From Hypomesus transpacificus (taxonomy: Eukaryota; Chordata; Actinopteri; Osmeriformes; Osmeridae): a stretch of DNA of 64,000 nucleotides. This document shows, piece after piece, positions 12,901 to 22,800 of this stretch; the stretch's first letter is position 1, and each line of letters begins with the position of its first letter. The position numbers and the translations under genes are program-made. The notes under the pieces were generated by a model. That model was not told the DNA's origin. It searched no databases and worked only from the letters and a program-made list of their open reading frames with translations. Where the stretch lies: the NCBI RefSeq assembly GCF_021917145.1, contig NC_061073.1, positions 10,033,211 through 10,097,210 of the forward strand. Reading direction: 5' to 3'.

Positions 12901-14314
12901 CAGCCCTCCCTGGTGTCTGTGAGGTGCGTGTTCTCCGGGTTGGTTTCCCATCAGCACCCCAGGCATCCTCGGTCTGCAGGGCGATCCCTGGAGAGGGCGT
13001 CTCCTCCAGAGGTAACACCACTATGGTCACTGTTAAACACACTGATGTGTCGTTTCCAGGTCCTCTCTCTCAGGAATCGCATTGACGAGTTACAGAAGCA
13101 GTAAGTACTGTGGCCCCACAGGCATCAGCCCAGTTCCACACACATGCTGACCCAAGCATGGGAATTCAGTTGGAATTCAATTCAGTTAATCTGATTACCA
13201 TGCAGAGTTAAAAGGTTCTGTAAATTTAACGTTTAACTTGACCGTCCGTAGAATGATCCCGTTATACTCCAGTCAGCATGACATGGATGTCATAACTGTT
13301 AAGGGCAGTTCATGTCAGTTCATGGTGTAAAAATCCTAGATAAAAGATCCTAGAGATTAAACACGGTTGAGTTTCCTTCTGATAAGATTTATCATGTACA
13401 ATTAAACAATCTACAAAAATAAAACAATTTGTGCATTGTCGCATTTTTCTAGATTGTCTAATTGGACACTGGAAGTTGGAGTACTCATGTACTCAGTCAC
13501 AATCTCAAACACTAGTTATGCTTCTTTGATCACATACTGACAACCTCCCTGCCAGAGGATTGAGGTCAACATCCAGGCTGTTGATGACAGGCTGATTGGG
13601 TGTGAACCAAGAGGTCCCCAGCGTGAGCATCACTTCCTGTCCTGCGATGCCACATAGACAGATGTACCTGGTCTATGTGCTCTGTGTTGTGGGGCTTTGT
13701 CACATTGTCACTTTAAGGGCAAAGAGAACATGAATAAAAGAAAACTGTCCATTTGTTTGTGTTTTTAGTAACTAGTAAGTGTAATTAAATATTTCCCAGA
13801 GGGAAATATGCCTCAATCAGGTAGTTCATGGTTCTTTGCTCTCTTGCTTGCTAATGTATCCATGCCGTAAAGTGTACCATCCAGACACGTTATCGCATAA
13901 AACTCCATGAGTCTTTACGACCCAGAGGTCAAACGGTTCATGGATTATTATGGAATAAGGTATTGTTCATCTATGCCCGCCTCGTCAACACAGTTGTACT
14001 GTATGTGGGTAAGTCCTGCATGTGGTGACACACCAGTGTGCATTTCAATTCGTCAAATGGTTTGCAGTGGTTTGTTGTGATTTTCTCATTGTTGACATTT
14101 ACAGATGGGCCGATTATTTGATCTCAATAGTCTAAATGACACAAACTATTTCAGACAGTTTGTTCAGTAGGCCTATAGTAAAATAGCGTAATTATTTTCT
14201 GGGCGAGAAAGCAAATGCTGCGTTGTGCTTTGTAATTCCTCACTTGGTTTCTCTCTTGTGTTTTTGACACATTACAGCAGCAAGAAGGGAGCAGCCGCTC
14301 GCCGCAGAAAGTAA
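5134..14314 (+). CDS. tnnt3: Troponin T, fast skeletal muscle type
   Basis: This is the thin-filament subunit that anchors the troponin complex to tropomyosin and helps relay calcium regulation of fast muscle. Coding exons are 5134-5153, 5324-5331, 6769-6987, 7889-7906, 8804-8822, 8976-9015, 9146-9262, 10588-10665, 11232-11345, 11463-11575, 11732-11822, then either 12217-12257 or 13060-13100, and 14278-14314. All have AG/GT borders and compatible phases. The joined frame is 915 nt, giving 304 residues. The protein starts MSDTEDVVD, followed by an acidic Glu-Pro hypervariable tail to about residue 88. The conserved core then includes [15 protein letters not shown] (from residue 109, tropomyosin-binding T1), a basic Lys/Arg/Glu helix, HLQK..., and the IT-arm heptads (LEKxKxEL-like; [18 protein letters not shown]). 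It ends [11 protein letters not shown]. The C-terminus and exon choice identify the fast skeletal paralogue. Whether it is teleost copy a or b was not resolved. Further tiny alternative N-terminal exons could have been missed. Confidence 0.95.
6583..6687. repeat. (CCCT)n microsatellite in tnnt3 intron
   Basis: About 22 perfect CCCT units lie in a longer polypyrimidine stretch ending roughly 80 bp before the Glu-Pro exon acceptor. A pyrimidine tract this long could influence recognition of the following acceptor by binding PTB-type proteins; that is inference. Confidence 0.9.
6769..6987 (+). repeat. tnnt3: Glu-Pro repeat exon of tnnt3
   Basis: This 219-nt coding exon is mostly a CCAGAR-type 6-bp repeat, encoding alternating Glu and Pro in three blocks separated by two Pro-Val-Val-Glu interruptions. 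Just before the repeats the exon encodes [20 protein letters not shown]. The reading frame is fixed by phase 1 at both ends (acceptor TGTAG before 6769, donor GTATGT after 6987). The N-terminal hypervariable region of troponin T is normally acidic and variably spliced, but so long a regular Glu-Pro tract is unusual. Slippage in the DNA repeat is the likely origin. Confidence 0.9.
9423..10181. mobile_element. Non-autonomous hAT-type DNA transposon in tnnt3 intron
   Basis: The 759-bp element has imperfect terminal inverted repeats beginning TAGTGCTGTCA. It is flanked by a perfect 8-bp direct repeat, ATAATAAG, at 9415-9422 and 10182-10189. Just inside both ends are the TTAATCGCGATTAATCGC-like palindromic motifs seen in a widespread fish repeat. 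An 8-bp duplication is the hallmark of the hAT superfamily. No transposase frame is present, so it would be mobilised in trans if at all. Confidence 0.85.
10667..11190. repeat. Minisatellites in tnnt3 intron
   Basis: Directly after the exon ending at 10665 come four copies of a roughly 19-bp unit (CAACATGACCTGTCTGTCTC type). These are followed at 10760-11180 by about 16 copies of a 26-bp unit containing CTGCTGCCCCACACTGCTGC and CTCACC. The array fills most of a short intron and ends about 40 bp before the next exon acceptor at 11231. The long open frames across it are a by-product of the repeat. Confidence 0.9.
12217..12257 (+). other. tnnt3: tnnt3 mutually exclusive exon, 5' member (exon 16/alpha-like)
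   Basis: This 41-nt exon is bounded by CTTCAG and GTAAGT. It encodes [13 protein letters not shown] plus a split codon (TT+C, Phe) completed in the last exon, giving ...ELSKFSKKG. It has the same length and phase as the exon at 13060-13100, so including both would break the frame. The KF ending matches the upstream of the two alternative C-terminal exons known in vertebrate TNNT3. Confidence 0.85.
13060..13100 (+). other. tnnt3: tnnt3 mutually exclusive exon, 3' member (exon 17/beta-like)
   Basis: This 41-nt exon is bounded by TTTCCAG and GTAAGT. It encodes [13 protein letters not shown] plus CA+C (His), giving ...LQKHSKKG after splicing to 14278. The RNRID and QKH signature matches the downstream alternative exon of vertebrate fast troponin T. 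The choice between the pair tunes the troponin I/C-binding end of the protein. Confidence 0.85.
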
Positions 14315-14549
14315 ACGGTTTTATCCCGCCACTAGCAGCCCAAACTGCCGCTGCACCGGACACAAGTCGTCTACTGCAGACACGTACACTATCGCTAAGG
14401 GCATCGCTCAGACAACTCTGACCCAGAGTCTTACTGTTTGTTTCACAAAAGTCGTGCTACAACCAGCAAGAGGTCGTTAGCTGTTGTTGTAGGAACATCT
14501 GTCATCACTCTTTCAAGCCCTGGACTGTTTGGTTCTCAGTATTTTTGTA

Positions 14550-14607
14550 AATAAAGTGTGACTCTCCAGCCTATGTCTGTAGCTGTTATTATTCAAAACT
14601 CAATAAA
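14550..14607 (+). terminator. tnnt3: tnnt3 polyadenylation signals
   Basis: AATAAA occurs at 14550-14555 and again at 14602-14607, 236 and 288 nt after the tnnt3 stop codon. The first follows a T-rich stretch. The 3' UTR would be about 250-310 nt, a normal length for troponin genes. Confidence 0.7.
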
Positions 14608-14609
14608 GA

Positions 14610-16510
14610 TCAGTATTTGTAACCATGTAAAAATGTGTTCAATGAGTAAAGCTCTCAATATCTTAGATATATAAGATATGTAAGATATAGGCTACTGTAT
14701 AATATGTCCCCAGTTGATGGCTATTCAAAACAATAGCCTACAATGCTTCAAATGTGTTCAGTATGTAGGCCTACCAAGGATTTGGGTGGGTCTGTGCACA
14801 AATGTGCTGTGATTTCAAGAACCTAAAGAAGGTGAAGGCTCTATTGATGATTGACAGGCCTATTCAGCTCATGGAAAATAATTAGAACACATGTCAAGAT
14901 TGTTCTATGAAGACAGCAAACTAGGGCTCCAACTCCTGTAATAAAATGTAGGCTTATTAATTTAGCAGACGCTAAATTAAAAAGCGTGCAGGTCAAGGTA
15001 GCCTATAGGTCATATAGCCGGCTTGTGCTCTCGCCTTGTGTATATGAAGTTTGAGAATGCATGTGTGGTAGCTGGCACCTATTGGACCAAAAGGGGGTTG
15101 GATCCGAGTCATAAAAATATACAAGGAGATGGTAGGAAAGTCAGGTGAAATCGCTTGTTCCGGTCCGGACAGAAGGCAGGTGCACACCGTAAATCCACGC
15201 AGCAGGCCGTTCTGGATTGTTTGCTTCGAAACTTTCGGTAAGAGTATGGTGCGTTTGTTTAATGTTAGTAGGTGTTGGATATAGGCCTGTGTAGGTTATA
15301 TGGGAGTGCGTATCCGTTCTACGATTTACATTAAGTTAAAGACAATGTTATATCCTACTCTTTTGATATTAAATACAAATTGTTTTAATAGCCAATGTGT
15401 TTGTATTATAAAGAGCGTCAGGAGGTCTTTGTTAGTTTGCCCACGTTTCCGCTGTAGTTCATGGTACGTCCTCATGATGACGCTTTTACGCTTTATATCC
15501 TTCATTCCTGACTGGCAATCCAGGCTGTTTGGCCGAGGGAGGGTGGGAGGGAGGGTATTTTTGTTTGTAAGATGATACATTTGGACATTTCTGAAGAATA
15601 TTGCAGCAATAATCGGTAATGTGTGGCATAGCCTGCCTACTTTCTCTTATAAACAGGGTTGGAAATGTAGACCTATTGTAGCCTATTAGTTTTTACGCAG
15701 CATAATAATGACCAAACGGTTCACCAAGTTATGTGACACATCTATAAATAGCATAGACCCCAGACTTGTAAAGTTTGCTCAGGGATATCTGTGATTTACT
15801 TACTGATTATTTTATATTCCGTGTGAACCGTAATGAATATCTCTTATCAATTCAAATGGAAATCTAAAAGATTAATGATGAGGTGTAAAATATTTTTACG
15901 ACAAACTAAGGCCTCAGTAAATTCGTAATGAGCGCAGCCTACAGCCGGTAGATTGTAATCGAATAGGGCCTATATTTTGTTTCATTTTCCTCAGGACTAT
16001 TAAAGCATACAAGTGCCAAATTGACTTCAATTATTCCGATGTATAATTATTTTGAAATTTATAGGCCTACCATTGTAAGTCAGATAAACCTCTAGTCTAA
16101 TGACCAATATGAATGTGTGCAGCAGGCCTGCATAAGCTAATTAACGGTTCAACTGCTAAAGTAGCCCGAAAACGAGTACAACGAAAAAGTTCCTTGTCTT
16201 AAAATGTTTAGTTTTTTTTACATATTTACCAAGGCTTTTGTGTATTAAAAAATTAATAAATATATATATATATATATACACTTATTGCTATTAAGACTAT
16301 TCGCTTGACAGCATGGCTGTGATTGTATCGTTGGTTTCTCTTGCACTGGCATGTAATTGTTATGCTTTGTGGGTTAGTCTAAATCAAATAAAAGGGTTTC
16401 ACCCGGCTGGTTCAAATGTCCCCCTGTCCACAGCTTTGGATATTAGCGTCTGATAAACAGGTATATAGGTCCAACTGACAATGAATGATGAAGCATATTT
16501 TGTATAAATA
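14610..16510. other. Intergenic spacer between tnnt3 and myod1 3' ends
   Basis: No gene is supported. The DNA is AT-rich and mostly single-copy, with a (TA)n run at about 16259-16278. Both neighbouring genes are transcribed toward it, so it is expected to hold their termination regions and possibly muscle enhancers. Confidence 0.5.
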
Positions 16511-16520
16511 GCCATACTCA

Positions 16521-16526
16521 TTTATT
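16521..16526 (-). terminator. myod1: Possible myod1 polyadenylation signal
   Basis: AATAAA on the - strand lies 511 nt beyond the myod1 stop codon. It is the clearest hexamer in that interval. The assignment rests on motif and distance alone. Confidence 0.4.
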
Positions 16527-17036
16527 CGTTCTAACTTTGACGTTCACTCATATTAAACTGTATAAATATAAAGAGTAACATTCCACATAACAAACAAACA
16601 GGCATTAAATACATTCAAATGTGTTTTCCTTTTCTTTGTTTCCGTAACAAATCGGCTCTTATTTACACATAATATACAAAAATGGTCCTCTAATACATGG
16701 CAAGGAAAAATAACGTTGACACACAAGTCTAAGGAAGTGGTCAATCGTTATTATTATTACATTATTAATTAATTTGGGTTAGGATTGTTTAAATAGGTCT
16801 AGCCTATATCTCACAAAACGCATGACGTGACCCCAAGATGCACGTTAGCAATGAACCATAAGGAATTGAAAACCACTCTTTTTAGCGTAATAGGACAGAC
16901 TACTGACCCCTTGGCCATTCTGCCTCCCTTCTGCAATAGTGTCACTGACTGTCCGTCCTCGCTGACTTCATTTACTGTAAAGGAATTGATTTGTCTCCAT
17001 CAAGGCACTACAATAAGCCACATGTAAATGGTGTTT

Positions 17037-18147
17037 TCACAACACTTGATAAATGGGGTTGGGGCCGTGGGACTGGCGGGGGCAGTTGGTCGGTGACGGC
17101 ACAGATGCAGGCTCGCTCAGGATAGATCCCTCGTGGGGAGAACAGGAACCCTCGGAACCCTCAACTGACAACAGAGTGCACGCGGAGGTATCTGTCGAAA
17201 TTCTCTGAACTATGCTGGATAGACAATCCAAACTAGATATGACTGCGTGCTTGTCACTTCTTGAAACAGCTGTAACAAAGATGGAAAACAAAGCGGTTAG
17301 ATAACTCAAATGTCATAGTCCACCCTGGTTTAAATTCTGTCATGATTTGTAGGCCTGTGAAATAACAGAATTATATTGTTTTTCACAACTGCATTCATTC
17401 ATGTGCTGAGTAACTTACCATTTGGCGTTTCGTTGAAATAAGAGCTGTCAAAGTTGCTTCGCCTTGCTGATGCGCATGTGGGCCCGTCCATCTGGGGGAA
17501 ACAGAACAGCAGTCATGTCCACGTCCACATGCTTCTAGACTGTCCTTTAATCGCTGACATCGTTTTACTTACATAGAACAAACGAAATTAGCTTTAATGT
17601 GGAAATTATTCAACTTAAAAAAAATGCTGCAACTCACCATTCCATCAGAACAGTTGGACCGTGGGCTCGAGGCGTCCGAGTCCCCGCTGTAGTGGTCCAT
17701 CACCGGGTAGTAGTTATCGTCCTGACCTCGCAGCAGAGACTGCAGGGACTCGATGTAACTGATTGCGTTTCTGAGGATCTCTACCTTGGGCAGCCTCTGG
17801 TTGGGGTTGGTAGACGTGCATCTCTTCAGGGTCTCAAAGGCATCGTTGACCTTGCCCAACCGTCTCCGCTCCCGCATAGTGGCAGCCTTCCTGCGGTCCG
17901 CGTTGGTGGTTTTTCTCTTGCATGCTTTACATGCCCACAGAAGGCATCTCCCAGCCTGGTGGTGCCCGCTCGGTGCCCGGATATGTTCGTCCTCGTTGTG
18001 GAGATGGTCGTCTGGCTTTAAAAGACCCACGTGGACCAGCCTCGGGTCCAGGTCTTCGAAGAAGTGCATGTCACTTGTGTTGAAGCAGGGGTCGTCGTAA
18101 AAATCATCAGCAGAGTTGATGGGGAAGGAAATATCCGACAATTCCAT
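17037..18147 (-). CDS. myod1: Myogenic bHLH transcription factor MyoD
   Basis: MyoD is a nuclear bHLH protein that binds E-boxes with E-proteins and commits cells to skeletal muscle. Exons are 17638-18147, 17419-17491 and 17037-17269 (- strand), with GT-AG borders. They join to 816 nt and 271 residues, a normal length for fish MyoD. Visible parts are the acidic N-terminal activation region ([19 protein letters not shown], 19-37), the His/Cys-rich block ([20 protein letters not shown], 68-87), the basic region with the myogenic Ala-Thr pair (89-90), the helix-loop-helix to about 140, and the C-terminal helix III motif ([12 protein letters not shown]) ending IYQVL. The short spacer between LLKPDDH and HIRAPSGHH favours myod1 over the myod2 paralogue, which carries an insertion there; this is from memory. 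Residue 98 is Gly where Ser is usual (RRRLGKV). Confidence 0.96.
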
Positions 18148-18400
18148 CTCTCACTTTCAACTTCTATTCCAACTTTGTAACAATGTAGTTGTCCCCAGTT
18201 GTCAACTGGGATAACACGTTAACGAAACGTCAACAAAACAAATCTTCTCAACTTAGAGGTTGAGAGGGAGGCTAGAGTAGGCCTATGCTTTAACCACGAG
18301 AGCACAACAACGATGTTAAGGAGGAATGTGGTTATCTAAGTCAACTTTAGTCCTCGTTTACCCTCTGGGTACCTGTTGCTGATGTTGGAAAGACAACTAG

Positions 18401-18467
18401 CTTTTATGCTCGGTTTGAGAAGCAGGGGCGTGTTCAACATTTCTGACATCTGTGTGAACTGGCCAAT
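18401..18467 (-). promoter_or_regulatory. myod1: myod1 core promoter
   Basis: On the - strand a TATA-like GCATAAAAG at 18401-18409 is preceded by an E-box (CATCTG on + strand, 18447-18452), a GC/KLF-like GGGGCGTG at 18424-18431 (+ strand), and an inverted CCAAT box at 18463-18467, about 55 bp upstream of the TATA. This would give a 5' UTR of roughly 225 nt. The arrangement of TATA, E-box and CCAAT resembles known MyoD promoters. Confidence 0.6.
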
Positions 18468-18479
18468 AGGCGCACAGAA

Positions 18480-20400
18480 GGGGTGCACAGGGAGGGGTTT
18501 ACAACTTCACGCTAATTAGTGTAAGCTACAAGTACTCTTTACTGCCGGAGGTTAATAAAAGGATACAATTATGAAAATAAAGAAACATCTAAAACTAAAT
18601 CTAATTTGGGAAATACATAGTGTTATTTTCTAAAAGTGAAATCAGTGGAAGAAATGTAGGCAACATTATGAAACGACGTATAGGCTATCTAAGGGACACA
18701 ATGAAAAAGAGAATCTTGATTTGAAATACTAATCGAAACAGCCTACTATATGTACAGCTCTTTTATTCATAGCCTCTTAAAGATAAGTCATATGAAATAG
18801 CCTAGCCAACAGGCTAATCGCAAAAACATCACTGGGATAGGAGGATGCATTCATATTTTTTTAATTAAAAGTGTGACATAGTGCGACAAGTGTGACATTG
18901 CCTTGCGCTAAACGCATCGCCGTGCGCTGCCGCCTCAACGTGCGCTGACGCCGCGCAGCTAGAGGGTAGAGGTTCAGTTGGGCCCTGTCGGTACTCAGGC
19001 GGGTTCTCCCCGGGCCTGTCGGTGTGAAGTTTGCATGTTCTCCCCGTGCTTACATAGGTTTCACAAAGAACACAATATAATAAAGGCATATCAAATCGAA
19101 GCCAGGACATAGACGGGACATGCATTTAAGAAGTGCTGCTGATTCGCCTGACGTCCAAGGGTAGGGAAGGACGGTCAGGCTGGGTGACTTTATTCGGTGG
19201 ACATCTAGCATGCGTGAATGTGTTCCGATCCACTAACTTAGATTAATGAAATCATTCTTCTTCTAGACTATTTTCCTATGTGAAAATCGAATAGCTCTGC
19301 AAGTGGTCAGTGAGGGCATGGCTCAACATGAACGCTTGATGGCGACAGAGAGTTTTTAATTTGGCTTAACTGAAGACCTGAACAGAATTCTACACCACAC
19401 TGACAGTGAAAGGATGCACAATGATAATCCACAACTTTGTTCAACAACATTTTATTTTTGAAGAAATATTCATTGTAGGTATATGATTAATATTGAGGTG
19501 ATATTAAAGGAGCAAACAATACCCCTAATGAAAGCATGGAAGGATCAGACAGGTACTGCACTCCTTATGTTGAGAAGACTTTCCTTGTCCTCTTATTGAA
19601 TTCAATCAGGTAGAATTCAGAATATAAAACATATGTATATTATGACACTGTACTCCGTAATAACATTATTATACAATGGTTTATACCAGACAGGTATTTG
19701 GCTTATGAACACACAAAATGCCATGCAGGAAAAGTAACTTATAATGTAATAGTGTTTCTAATGGAGGTTTTGTCCTTTGGAGAGAGGGAGTATTGAGTGT
19801 AGAGGAGGCTGAGTGCTTTATAACGGCACATTCCTTATGTCATACATTTGGAAGAAGCTATAATATCGACAAAAACACAAACTTCAGAGAGAGAAATATC
19901 TAAAACTTTTTTCACGTAAAACATCTGGATGATATGGTGCTGGCACTTTGGAGTTATACTGGATTTCAATTGGTAAAAAAGTAGGATATAGTAATATCCC
20001 TTTTTGCATACTGTATGGACCAGTTATTCCCAGTTATCCTATTCCTCGTCCATTCCAAGGACCATGTCTATAGAAGCAATAAAGGTTTGAAAGGTGTGTC
20101 TTCTACGTATAAGTTGCTTCAATCAAATCCACAACACCGGTGCTTAGAAGCCCATGGAGGGCAGGCTAGGGGTGGACAGGCTCCAGACACAGGGTGAAAA
20201 CTGTAAATCTGACCCCACACACACACACACACACACACACACCTACTTTACATGAACACAATCATGTTTACCGGCCACATGCTCAGGCCCCGCCCCCCCA
20301 TGCTCAGGCCCCCCCCCCCCCCCCCCCCCCCCCCCACTTGCAGACGACGCTCCGCCCCTGCTCCCAGTCACCAGAGGGGTTTCTCACAAACACACGTGGG
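18480..20400. other. Intergenic region upstream of myod1
   Basis: No gene is supported. The DNA is AT-rich and single-copy to about 20150. It is followed by a short (AC)n run at about 20215-20242 and a C-rich tract at 20310-20336 just beyond the ferritin-like stop codon. Proximal myod1 regulatory sequence is expected here because myod1 is transcribed away from it. Confidence 0.45.
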
Positions 20401-20413
20401 ACCTGCGAGGGTT

Positions 20414-22573
20414 TTAAGCGACCCCGGCGCTGGTCAGCTCCTCCTGCAGCTGGTCTATGAGGTATTCCCCGAGGGTCCCCACAGCCCCACAGCCCAGCCT
20501 GCGGGCATTGGTGAGGAGGTCTCCAAGCAGCTTGACCCGGGCAACCAGGGGCCCCAGGAAGCGGCTCTTCACCACGCTGGCGGAGTGCGGGTCGCTGTTC
20601 TGCCGTGCCAGCAGGCTCAGGTCCACCAGGACGCACATCTCATCCTTCCACTGGGCCAGCAGCAGCTCCAGAGCTGGCAGCACTGCACACACCTGCTCAC
20701 AGCCGGGCTTCTGGAACACACAGGGACACACCTGCTCAGAGCCCTGCTTCTGGAACACACAGGGACACACCTGCTCAGAGCCCTGCTTCTGGAACACACA
20801 GGGACACACCTGCTCAGAGCCCTGCTTCTGGAACACACAGGGACACACCTGCTCAGAGCCCTGCTTCTGGAACACACACCTGCTCACAGCCCTGCTTCTG
20901 GAACACACAGGGACACACCTGCTCAGAGCCCTGCTTCTGGAACACACAGGGACACACCTGCTCAGAGCCCTGCTTCTGGAACACTACAGGAACACAAACG
21001 CCCTGCCTGGGCTTGGGGTACAGGGTAGGCGTTTGTCCTGGTCTAACGGGGAAAACCCTGGCTCTCACTGAGACCTTGCCTACCTGCAGACAGCTGGAGA
21101 GCTCTCTGGGTCTGTCTCGTGATGATGCTTTGACCAGGGCAAAGGTTTTTTAGCCTCGTTCAATTAAAACAAGTCATAACTTATGGCAGGGTTAGTCATG
21201 TTGAGGGCGTATCGTTTGAGTCGCACAGATCAATGGATAACGAGGTGTTCCGAATCGCTGATGATGGAACCGTTCGTGGTCTCACTCGGGATCGGTTTGA
21301 CATGACTCGTAAAACCGGAGGAGGCTGAAAGGAGACACTCGGTGACACCAGCGCCTATATCTGGAAACACAATTAATACACTGTCCTTCCGCCATCACAT
21401 TCATCTCCACAATTTTCCGGAACTCACCCTGAAAGGCATTAAGAACTGAACTCTGGGCAAAGCCCCAGCGTTTGCCCCCCCCCCCCTTCACTCCCCCACC
21501 TCTCACCCCTCCCTCTCACCCCTTACCTCTCTGTTCACGCTCTCATCAGTGGACCCTGCCAAAAATACTAGGATTGGTCTCAGGCACTACGTTCAAAATG
21601 GAAGGGATTACTTCAGGAAAAATTTTAACTATCTTTCGTATATCTTAATACCACAGAACAGGTGCATATCCTCAACTCTCATAACTTTCCAGACTATTAC
21701 CACTTTTCCATTCAGAAAGTTGAATTTGAGTGGGGCAATTTTGATGGAAGGTGAATTAATTTGTCATCGTGGGTGGAGCTAGGCAGGGAATATCTGCTGA
21801 CCAGAGGTAGTGTGGGGGTGGACCCAGGCTGAGTGAGTAGAGTGTTGACAACATGCTGCTCCAGCAGGTACATCTCCTGGGGTGGTTTTACCTGGATGTC
21901 TTTGTTGCAGTACTGTCCTCCGCGTTCACACAGGTAGTCCATCATGGCCTCAGCCTGTTCCTGCTCCTTCCCCGACTCCTGATGGAAGAACGCTGCCACT
22001 CTTGGCAGGGCAACGTCATCCTGCTCAAATATCTGGGACTGGGAGAGTCGAGGCAGTGGGAATCAAAATAGGATGAAGTGCCTTACATTTTTGGGGTCAC
22101 TGGTTAAGAAGCTAGCTTCCCTAACCCTTAAGACAGGATTAGACTAGATATGGAAAGATGATTACTACACTATTCACTGCTTTGAAGTTATGAGATCCCT
22201 GGTAAAAAAAAAAAAAAATTGTTCTGTAACATATCAATATAATTTTATTTTAATCATAAATCTATGTCTATGTATGCTCGTTGCTTACATTACAAGAGAC
22301 TCATGAACAGTAACGGATGCATATTTAGGTGAACGCAACTGATCTGTGCTGATCGCTTCGAGTGTTGATTTGATTGCTTAGATTGAAATCAACGCGCTAC
22401 CTTACCAGCGCCTCCAGCCTGTATGCGACTTCGAGAAGCAATGTCGACACGCCACACAAACTCTCCTCCACAGCCGAGGTGAGATTCTGCTTCACTTTGC
22501 TGCCGACACAAGCTCGGTGGGTCTTGCAGACAGGAAGATTAGTTTTTAATCTTTTGGTACTTGGTTCAGCCAT
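20414..22573 (-). CDS. Divergent ferritin-like protein, predicted ferroxidase-dead
   Basis: Exons are 22406-22573, 21892-22032 and 20414-20710 (- strand), all joined in phase 0 with GT-AG borders, giving 201 residues. Ferritin family membership is shown by the DDVAL motif and [11 protein letters not shown] with an intron exactly after DIQ, then [24 protein letters not shown] and LGEYL. Aligned by eye to the heavy chain, ferroxidase ligand E62 is kept, but E27 is Val, H65 Gln, E107 Trp and Q141 Leu, so catalysis is unlikely. About 25 extra N-terminal residues include the basic patch STKRLKT. Ferritin exons 3 and 4 are merged here: the usual intron near the DPH motif is absent. No CAGTG loop of an iron-responsive element is seen in 200 bp upstream. 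It could be a structural or carrier subunit comparable to avian ferritoid; that is inference. The minisatellite at the last acceptor raises the question of how it is spliced. Confidence 0.8.
20701..20990 (-). repeat. 39-bp minisatellite carrying splice acceptors
   Basis: On the - strand each unit contains a pyrimidine-rich stretch, TTCCAG, and a near-copy of the first codons of the last ferritin-like exon (AAGCAGGGCTCTGAGCAGG versus AAGCCCGGCTGTGAGCAGG). Acceptor-adjacent AAG codons begin at 20710, 20749, 20788, 20827, 20866, 20897, 20936 and 20975. Spacing is 39 bp except for one 31-bp step. Use of any of the first five keeps frame and adds multiples of 13 residues. The three farthest are shifted and reach a stop at about 20853. 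Confidence 0.85.
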
Positions 22574-22800
22574 GTTAAAGAGTCGCTGTCACACCAAATA
22601 ATTTCAACCGTGGCAACAAATAATTTCGCTGTATTTATCAGGGTGTTATTTCATTATTCTTTGAGCTGTGGACTGTGGTCCGATAACACCAAGTAGCTAC
22701 ACAATACACGTTGTTTACAGTCTGCCGCTGCTGGAGACCACGGGATCAAAATAAAAATAGACTACGATCGCTTCCTGTGTTCCACAGATCAAGTTCATCC
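22574..22800 (-). promoter_or_regulatory. Probable promoter region of the ferritin-like gene
   Basis: This is the sequence immediately upstream of the ferritin-like ATG. No TATA box or iron-responsive element was found. It has CCAAT-poor, AT-rich DNA near the start codon and slightly more GC-rich DNA at 22720-22760. The promoter call rests on position. Confidence 0.3.

Noticed and set aside
15180..15240. Possible non-coding first exon ending in a GTAAGA donor between tnnt3 and myod1
   Set aside because: Only a donor-like sequence is present. There is no promoter, acceptor partner or coding continuation to support it.
20252..21153. Several + strand frames of 180-258 codons over the ferritin-like last exon
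   Set aside because: They are antisense to a well-supported exon and its minisatellite. The - strand has the conserved protein and splice sites.
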